Of a stretch of DNA of 30,292 nt, positions 10,501 through 20,025 are shown one piece after another (positions within the stretch are counted from its first letter, which is position 1; every line of letters starts with the position of its first letter). The notes beneath the pieces are model-generated. The model was not told the DNA's origin. It did not search any database and saw only the letters and a list, made by a program, of their open reading frames with translations. The position numbers were made by a program, and so were the translations under genes. Source of the stretch: Chara braunii (lineage: Eukaryota > Streptophyta > Charophyceae > Charales > Characeae); the NCBI GenBank assembly GCA_003427395.1, contig BFEA01000237.1, forward strand, positions 635,048 to 665,339. The letters are read 5' to 3'.

Positions 10501-13500
10501 TTTGAAGTCGGGGTATCATCAGATTTCGATACGCCTGCAAGATCGCTACAAGCCCGTGTTTAGGACACGGTACGGGCATTTTGAGTGGGTTGTCATGCCT
10601 TTCAGACTCACCAACGCCCCGACGATTTTTCAAGCGGCGATGACCAATGAGTTCCGTGCAATGCTAGACCGGTTCGTGCTGGTCTACTTGGACAACATCT
10701 CGAGCATTTTCAACGAGTGTTGGAGACGCTCCGTCGCGCCAAGTACAAAGCCAACCGCGACAAGTGCGAATTTGTACGTCAAGAGTTGGAATACTTGGGC
10801 CATTTCGTCACTCCACAAGGCATCAGTCCGTTGTCGGACAAGATTCAAGCCATCCAAGATTGGCCGGAGCCGCGGAACGTCACGGATGTCTGTTCGTTCC
10901 TTGGCCTTGCAGGCTACTACCAACGTTTCATCAAAGGGTACTCGAAGATCGCGGCTCACTTATCCAAGCTTCAATGCAAGGACCGACCATTTGACTTCGG
11001 GACGGATGCGCGGGAATCATTTTTGGCCCTCAAGGCAGCATTGTTGTGTGCGGAAGTCTTGCGCATATACGACCCGCTATTGCCAACGTGCGTCACCACG
11101 GATGTGTTCGACTATGGCATTGGTGCCGTCCTCGAACAACATGATGGCGTGGACTGGCACCCGGTCGAATACTTCAGCAAGAAAGTGTCGGTCGGGCACT
11201 GAATCGATGATGCACGCAAGAAGGAACTTCTCGCCTTCGTCCACGCACTCAAGCGGTGGCGGCACTTCCTCCTTGGTCGACGCCAATTCCGATGGGTAAC
11301 GGATAACAATCCGTTGGTCTTCTACAAGACCCAAGACACCGTCAACAACACAATCGCTCGTTGCATGGCTTTCGTCGACCAGTTCGACTTCTTTCCCGAT
11401 CATATCCCGGGGAAGTCCAACCGTTTTGCGGATGCTCTTTCACGGCGCCCGGATCACTGCACCGCCGTTTACTCGACCTTCGAGATAAAGGACGGCTTGC
11501 CGGACAGTTTCATCTGCGGCTATCAAGCCGACCCCGAATTTCACGACAAGTACGCAAATTGTTCCTCTCCCAATCCGGCGCCTTTGCACTATCGAATCCA
11601 AGAGGGATACTTGCTCCTTCACTCGCGGGGGAAGGATCTACTTTGTGTGCCGCAAGACTCACATTTGCGCACAAGGCTTCTTGGCAAGTTCCACGACGCC
11701 CCCGCCACCGGACACTTTGGAGTCAATCGCACGATAGGCCGACTCCGCGAGCGCTTTTGGTGGCCCGGTCTTCTCGACGACGTCACACGCTATTGCGAGT
11801 CATGCGAGGTTTGCCGACGTTGCAAATCCCGCAATCATCGTCTGTACGGCGAACTGCGACCATTACCGGTCCCCTTGCGCAGAAGGGAAGTAATTGCCAT
11901 GGACATTATCGGGCCGTTCCCCAAGCACAAGACAGGTGTGGATGGGATTCTCACGGTGGTTGACCGACTCACCAAGTTTGCCATGTTTTTGCCTTGCCGC
12001 TATCACGCCAAGGCACCGGAGTTGGCCGAGGTTCTCTTCGCCGGTTGGATTCGAACCAAGGGTTACCCCAAGGAGATCGTCTGCGACCGCGACACTCGGT
12101 TCATGTCCAATTTTTGGTTGGCGCTCATCAAACAATGGGGCTCATCCCTCAAGCCGAGTTCGGCTCGCCACCCCCAAACCGATGGCCAAACGGAGAGGGC
12201 ACATCAGACCGCACAGGTCCTTCTTCGCACTCTCATCTGTCCCGACCGAAAGGATTGGGTTGAGTGGCTGCCGGATATCGAGTTGGCATACAACTCGTCC
12301 ATCCATCCGGCTATCGGGATGTCGCCCTTTGAGTTCGAGCATGGCTCGCTGGTCAATTCTCCGTTTGACCGAGAGCGACGACCATCTTCTCTTCATTAGT
12401 CGAATGCAAGAGCTTCTTGTCAAGGCACGCGACCAGATGTCAAAGACGCAGCAACGTATGCGCCAACAGGCCAACCACCAGCATCTTCCTTGTCCGTTCC
12501 GTGCCGGCGACTTCGTATGGGTTTCCGCTGCGGAATTCAGCCTCCAACAAGATATCTCTCGCAAGCTCCTTCCGAAATGGATGGGGCCCTGGCCGATCGT
12601 GGCACCCGCTGGGGACGCACCCGAAGGACCGTCATTTATCATTCAGGTGCCCGCCCACTTGCCCGTGAACCCGGTCTTTCACTGTTCCAAGTTGGCTCTC
12701 TACACGCCAGCGGAACTTGACGACTTTCCCGGGCGACGATCGCAAGACCCACCCTCGATGGACGGTTTCCAAGAGGTTGGCGACATCATATCCCAGCGAC
12801 GTTACGGCAACAGGCCGACTGAATTCTTGGTCAATTTTGCATATTGCACCCATAGAGCTGACATATGGTTGACCCGTGCGGAACTTCAAGCAACAGCTCC
12901 CGATGTCCTCGCACGCTACGAACGCAAGTTGCAAGGCAAGCCGGCATCTTCAGCTCCACGACGCACCCGCGTCCAAGTTCCACCTTCAGATCGTCAGCTT
13001 CGCCCTCGACCCGGCTTGACTTCATAAGGAGGGGGGGGTGTTGCATGCTGCGCCTGCACACGGGCCCCATTTGAGGGGCCCGACGTTGCTGAGGGCCCCC
13101 CAGGCCGTGTACCATACAGCCCGCGCCCTGGAGGCCCTAGGTAGCACACTAGTTAGATAGGCTTTGTTTTACTTACCTTTTGGTGTGTGTGTGTTGTCTT
13201 ATTTTTGCCTGTTCAGATGCCGTTTCGGACTCGCAGCCCCAAGGCCGGACCTTGGGACTGGGTACACCAGAGACAGGCCCGAAACGAGGCCAGGCGCATT
13301 TTGGCGACAAACAGACCTCGTTTCGGTCCTGTAGGTCCCAAGGCGACGCCTTGGGCTAGGTGCACAGGAACAGGGTCGTTTTTAGGCCAGGCGCATTTCT
13401 GCGCCTTGCTGCATCAGCAGCATGGTCTGGACGTCCGGTAGGGACCCAGACCAGCTGGGCCGTTTTCTGAGGCCAGCAGCAGGTAGGCCCAGCCCGCCCA

Positions 13501-16048
13501 GCGCTACAAATAGCTGGGCAGCAGCTGGGCAAGGGGGGTTAAGTAGCTCACTTCTGGAGCGACACGCTGCTGGTTGGAGGCAGCGTTATTCTGCGCTAAG
13601 CTACGGAGTAGGGAGTAGTGGTGTAGGTAGTAGAGAGAGGCGGAGGCCTTACCTGCACGCGGCGAGCTTACCTGGCGCCATAGCTGGGCTCCACGCGGTA
13701 CCTGCACACGACGACGACCACAGTCAGTACGGTGACAGCTACCTGCAGGTGAGATAGCAAGGAGGACGTCATCCTCTTCTTCTTCCTCCTCCATCTCTCT
13801 CTCTTCCTTCTTCTTCTGCCTCCTTCCTCCTCCTCCTCATCTTCTTTTTCACCTACGAGAGTGAGAGAGGTTATCGGCAGGAGATACCGGCAGAGGTTAG
13901 GTTGGGCACATTGCCCAGGATCTGATTCGACGTTCTGGGACAGACATTGGTTGGACACTCGGCAAGGGACTATTTTTGGGACTTCGCTATCGCGATCTTG
14001 GTCTACTCCCTCGCCTCCTTCTCCTTCGTCTCGTCCCTTCCCCCCATCTCTCATCCGTGGCATCTCCCCATGTATGTGTGTGGAGGGACCTTTCTTCTGT
14101 GATTGCGGTCCCTCCTCCCCTCTCACATGTGTGATGTATGATGGATGTCGGGTCAGTCCAGATCAGATCAGACCTTCTCTTTAAAGTTTTCCGCTGCGCC
14201 ACGTTGTGCCATCTTGCATGTATCGGAATGTACATTGCTTGTTGATGCTACGCTGACCTTGCATTGTCCATTTCAGTCCTTTTCATCACATTGCGGATCC
14301 TTGGCTCCCTACACATTGTCCCATTGGGCATGCGTCAGTTGGTGTGGCCTGCAGGCTTGAACATTGGCTCATTACTTCATTGTATTGCTCTATTTGGATG
14401 GATTCTCGGTGCAATTGTGCTCTCTGATTGTACACGATTGCTTGGACATCTGTGTGATTTCGCAACTGGGTTTTCTGTATATCGTTCACACTCATATTCC
14501 TTGCAACTCTCATTTGCTGATACAAATTATACAATTGCATTTGTGCAAATGTCTGGATGATGTATATGCCTGTACGCAGGGGAATGAAGTACCATGAGCC
14601 GGAGTTCTGGAAATTTGGCGAGGAGGGGAACAAGTAAGTAGAGTTTTGTCTACTTACATGCACAGGTGTCTGGGAAATAGATGACATGCTCTGCATTACA
14701 CTGGCAACTCTGCTTGCAAGGAGAAAAAAGAAACCGCCGGACAGCATGTGCTCATTCTTCTTGTTTTCCTCCAGCTAGTCTTTCTTTGCATTGTTTTGCG
14801 GTTGATGGTTGTCAGGCGTGATCCTGTGGGCAAAAATGGAAATGAAGCACACGCAGCTCATGTTGTAGCGAGGCGGCTTCGGACACCCAAGCAAGGAAAT
14901 TGTGGTTGCGTGTCTTGAATGGTTTGTCTTTCGTGATTTGCAGATGCCATGTGGAGGCAACTGCCAATACCTTCAAGGCAACGCCACTGGAGCTGTTGCC
15001 CTGTGCTGTGCAGATCATCTGGCCCGATATATGGAGCATGGTAGATGAGCGAACACCCCTGCTCATATCCGACATGAGAAAGGGAAAGGCGATAACAAAA
15101 AAAAGATAGAGAGAGCAAGGCACGAGTCTTGGTGGCTGTTGTCGGCGTTTGGTGAAGGCCGCTGAAATAGGGAAAGGTATTGGGCGTAACAGATCAGCGC
15201 TCACTCAAAAGAAGTCGACGGAATGTGGAGCTGGCTGAACCTTCAGTGTCTACTATGACTACCGATGGTCAGCACAGCTTCTTCCTGGTTGTATCTGGAA
15301 AAGTCAGCCAAGTCAGAGGGACAGCAGTGGGCTGGAAATTGGTGTCTTTTCTGGGAAGGTCAGCTAAGTCAGAGGGACAGCAGTGGGCTGGCATTCGGTG
15401 TTTTATCTGTTGACTTAGACAGGCTGAGTAACATTACTCAGTTTGTCATGTTAACATAGAAAACACCAATTGCCAGCCCACTGCTGTTCCCTCGGATTTG
15501 GCTGACTTTTCCACATACAACCAGGAAGAAGCCGTGAAGGACAGTTCTGCTGTAAAATGATACTTGCATTGAGTCATGGCCCCATCTGCAGACTGGCGAT
15601 AAATTTCGAATGTGGGAAGTGCTGCGAAAGGATGTACACTTCTCCGCAGTATGGCCCCAGCACTGCATTCCTTTTCTTTTGTATCATAGGGCCGCAGGTA
15701 TAAAATTTCAGTAGGTACTACACAGGCCAAAATGGAGATTCGGTAGGATAAGGCCTGCAGGAACGGTAGAAGTCGCTAGCGGTAGGTAGGTAGGGAGTCG
15801 TCACGTGTCCAGTCCTGGTTAAGTTGCAGCTCAGTCCCAGGAAAGGCCTAGGTGACAGTCCGAATCTTTGTCGGTCACTGCCCGTGGTCAGGAACCTCCT
15901 CTTCTTCAACTCTTGCTTTTGCGGAAGTGAGAATGTAGTCGATGGTACTGGGCACCATAGATGTAGGATAGTGCAGTAAGAGAGGGAGAGTTAGTGAGGA
16001 CATTCAGATGAAGATCGCAAGATCTGTGCACAGTAGGGGAGAGGGAGG

Positions 16049-16118
<70 letters not shown>

Positions 16119-17327
16119 TGTCGGCTGCTTTTGTTCTTGGTGGCTATGGCTGCAGAGCTTGAGAAACCTGTGTACATCATTTCAAATTGTAAATAAGTTG
16201 TGTGCGTGCTCATATCGTGTGAAGAGTGTACATATATAGTGTGAATCTTGCTGGCTTGGTGTGGATCTTGAGTGCGATGCACGTATGAAGCTTGAAGCAA
16301 TTTAGGCGAGAAAACAAAACCTCTTTAGCTGTGTGAAATGCAATCAAATGGCATGCAGCCTCGCTTACAGAGATTGAAGAACAATTTTCTACCATCCTTA
16401 CCTCTTGACTTGCTACTTGCACGTTCTGTCTTTGGTTTTACGTGCAGGTACTTCAGGCATGCTGGGGGACAAATATATGCCATCTCCAATGATTTGGCGT
16501 CATACATTGCTGTGAACCAGTTAGTACTTCCGATTGCCAGTCACCCACAACCATGTGTTCGTCTTCGGTTCTTTGTTCTGCCCACTATATCGCAATGCCC
16601 GGTGACAACAATGTTCTCTTATGACAAAAACAATAGCTCACAAGGCTTCTGTGGCGGTTTTGATTGCTGGAGGAACCAGAAGTATTGTTATGTTATCATT
16701 TGTAGCAGTCAGTCATGAGTCTTCTTGCACGACCTGTTGGCGGAATGGTAGCGACCCATAACCAACTGTCAATCGACAGATGTGGCATTCAAATCCTGTG
16801 AGCTGTAACAAAACGCCACGGTTGGGGCGTGATCAAAAGTCATTGTCTGTAGCCCAAGTCCTGGCTCAGTTTATCTTGCAGATAATGCTGTCTCTCCCTT
16901 GGGAAAGGGAAAGTCGAATTTCACTAGTTCATACAAGGACACATCTACGTTGCTCACAGTCTGAAATGCCAAGGCACAACAGCATATGGTTGGATGAGCA
17001 CAGTGCAATGATTACACCGCACCTCCCCGGCGATAAAAACCCTGGGGGACTGGTAGCACCGTTTTATCAGGGCTACCCGTAGCATTGTGTGGGAAGGGCG
17101 AAAATTGAAAATGCGTCAAATTGCCCGCCACAATTTATTTTGCAGTTGAATTTTTTTTATTTTCTTCTTTTTTGAAATTATTTTCCTGGAAAGATCACAA
17201 CGAAATCTACGGNNNNNNNNNNNNNNNNNNNNNNNNNNNNNNNNNNNNNNNNNNNNNNNNNNNNNNNNNNNNNNNNNNNNNNNNNNNNNNNNNNNNNNNN
17301 NNNNNNNNNNNNNNNNNNNNNNNNNNN

Positions 17328-17391
<64 letters not shown>

Positions 17392-19902
17392 GTGCTAGGA
17401 AGTTTGTGCTGCAATATGAGAAAGACCCGCACAAGGTTGCGGAGAACATAAGAAAGGCTCGGCACCAAATGGTAGAGCCAGCTAATAAGCATTGCAGACC
17501 GTCGCAATTCGCAGCAGGAGATTTTGTCTGGGTCAAGTCAAAAGAGTTCTTACCGGATGAAGGATTTTCTCAGAACCTCCAGGGCCGTGGGAAGTCCTAG
17601 ATGTCAAGGGGGAATGAGATGGTCCGTCCTATACAATTGATATCCTAGCCCATCTGCACACCTACCTCGAAGCCGTCACCATGCATTGTAAATGATAGGT
17701 TTTGCTCACAGAGATCAATGACTGCACCGGGTATGGATGGCAGACACGACGTTGACCGCGTTGTAGACAAAGACGTCTACAGATCCAGTAGAAGGGGAAG
17801 ACCGCAAAGACAGTACAAGGTCCGGCTTCCATATCAGGAACAAGAAGATGAACGCTGGTACACCAGGGACAAACTAAGGGAAACGGCCCCTAACATCGTA
17901 TCATACTATGAATGAGGTAGAAGGGGAGAGAATTTTGTAGACTGGTGAAGGGACGAGTTTTCTCGGAGGACCTCGAAATTAGGCTGGCAGGAGCGAAAGG
18001 ATTTCACGCATTGTCCCTGTCCTGAGTCCTGGTCCAAGAGTCCCACTTTGGCCTAGTTCCAGCTGGCCCCGGTAGGTCCCAGGTCCACGGTCCTAGGAGT
18101 CCGGTAGGGTGTAGAGGCCGAAGCATCGTAGGTTTGTAGGGTCCGGTAGTTTGGTTGGTTAGGGGTTGTAGCCCCATTACCAACAACAAAAGTCTATAGT
18201 CCTGAAGTCCATTTTTGCTCCAGCATCCTGGGAAAGTCCCGTAAGTTCCGGAACTGGCAAACTGCAGGTGACAGGCTGCATCGACCGGTACCGGTCCGGA
18301 GCCGACAACGATTCACTTCAGCTGCTATTTATAGATGCTACTGTGCTTCATTGGGTCATTTGTCAATTTGCATGTTGCAGAAGCCATGCTGTAATGCTTG
18401 TGCGACTGAGCAACTGGACAGTTGGTTGATGAAGGAGGCGAAGGGCGAGTGAGCGCAATAGTTAGAGTTGACAAGGAAGAAGACGGCAGCCATAGCTGCA
18501 AAGTCAAAGTAGGGTAGGAGAGAGATGAAGTAAGGCAGTAGCGAGTGTGAGGGGTCCAAGGACCGAGAGTGGGAGAGCGAGAGCGAGAGATACGAGAGAA
18601 GAGGGAGAAAGCAAGAGGCAGAGATACAAGAGAAGAGTGAGAGAGCAAGAGGGAGAGAGTGGGAGATCTGAGCGAGAGTTACATGATTGATGTGACAGCG
18701 ATAGCCGACGTAAGACCCATAACAGCTTGTGTATTATGTAGTTGGAACTTGCACGACGTAAGGCCCATAACAGCTTGTGTATTATGTAGTTGGAACTTGA
18801 ATCATTCTGATGCTCTGGGAAGAAGTCTATTCGGTTGGGCTAATTGCCATCTGTTGTGTGTTCTGTGAGCTGTCTGTGAACCTTTGGTGTGATGCATGTT
18901 GATTTGGAGTGGATTCATTGCAGCAATCTTCAGTGATTTCACATAACACACACAAAAGGGACATTCTCATACACGTACCTCCTTTGGGAAGGATGGGCAC
19001 TACACTGTTATGCAACTGTGTACCTTGTCTTGCCCAGCCAAGTACCACCGATACATGTACCTGTTTGAGACCACTCAATTCCAACACTGGTAGATGCAAA
19101 TCAAGATTGAGATAGAACAAAATATCCCAACGGGGGTTCGAAGCCAGAGCGACGCTGGCTGGAGCTGAAGCGAGGTGGTGCAACTCTGTAACCCAGCCTG
19201 TTGGGCGTGTGAAGCCTAGTAAACAGACCTGGCTTTTCACCTGAATATGGCTGCGTTGGTAGAAGGGTTCAGACGTCAGGTGGGTTTGGGCGGGTACTTG
19301 CTTATTCCAATTTCCAGTGACTCCCGAAGACATCATAATCGAGTTGCAGGCATGACGTCAGTTGGGTTTGGCTTTTACCCAGCTCTGAGCCATCACGTCT
19401 TCGTTCATGGTGGACCGATGCCAGACCGATGCAGGCTAGTGCTGGGGTTTTGAATTTGATTACACTGCCCTGTAACCCGAGTTGCGGGCATGAGAACTGG
19501 TAGAGAGATTTGGGGAATTGTCGAGGGCAGAGGGCAATTCCAGTGGTCATCCATGAACCACCAGCGGGCCAACACTGGCCAGAGCTGGGGTAGGTTGTGC
19601 TGCCCTGTAACTTAGCGGTGGGGCGCGAGGCCTGGTAGAGTCCTGGTCTGAGGATGAGAAGGGTGAGGCAGGGGTTGGAAGGCCTACGAGACAGTATGAG
19701 GGTTTGCCTCCAGTTTAGTCTCCAGTGATTCCCAGGGGAGGTGTTAAGAGTTCTTGCACACATTAGTGGTTTTCTCAGCCGCAGCCGGGTAATGGCCCTG
19801 GTAGTACTGGTACCTTAAACTGTTCTGTAAAATCCTCAAATGGGACGCTGGGCACGGTTCCCAGCACATGTTGATGTTGCTCCCCACCATAGATCGCAGA
19901 AG

Positions 19903-19973
<71 letters not shown>

Positions 19974-19993
19974 CAGTCCTTAGGGACATCCGT

Positions 19994-20025
<32 letters not shown>

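Larger units (their letters stand above)
5331..14434 (+). mobile_element. Ty3/gypsy chromovirus-type LTR retrotransposon, inactive
   Basis: The order is LTR, leader, gag, protease, RT, RNase H, integrase, chromodomain-like tail, polypurine tract, LTR. This is the Ty3/gypsy order. It sits in intron 1 in the sense orientation. The reading frames are interrupted by stops and frameshifts and the RT active site is altered, so the copy cannot transpose on its own. No 5-bp target duplication could be identified; outer edges are fixed by comparing the two LTRs and may be a few bases off. Confidence 0.88.

Noticed and set aside
14900-15109. Possible extra exon after tttgcag in intron 2
   Set aside because: Exons b and c join in exact phase and conserved order without it, and no good donor follows.
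18827-19763. Two minus-strand frames of 153-169 codons
   Set aside because: They coincide with degenerate repeat blocks and match no family I recognise.
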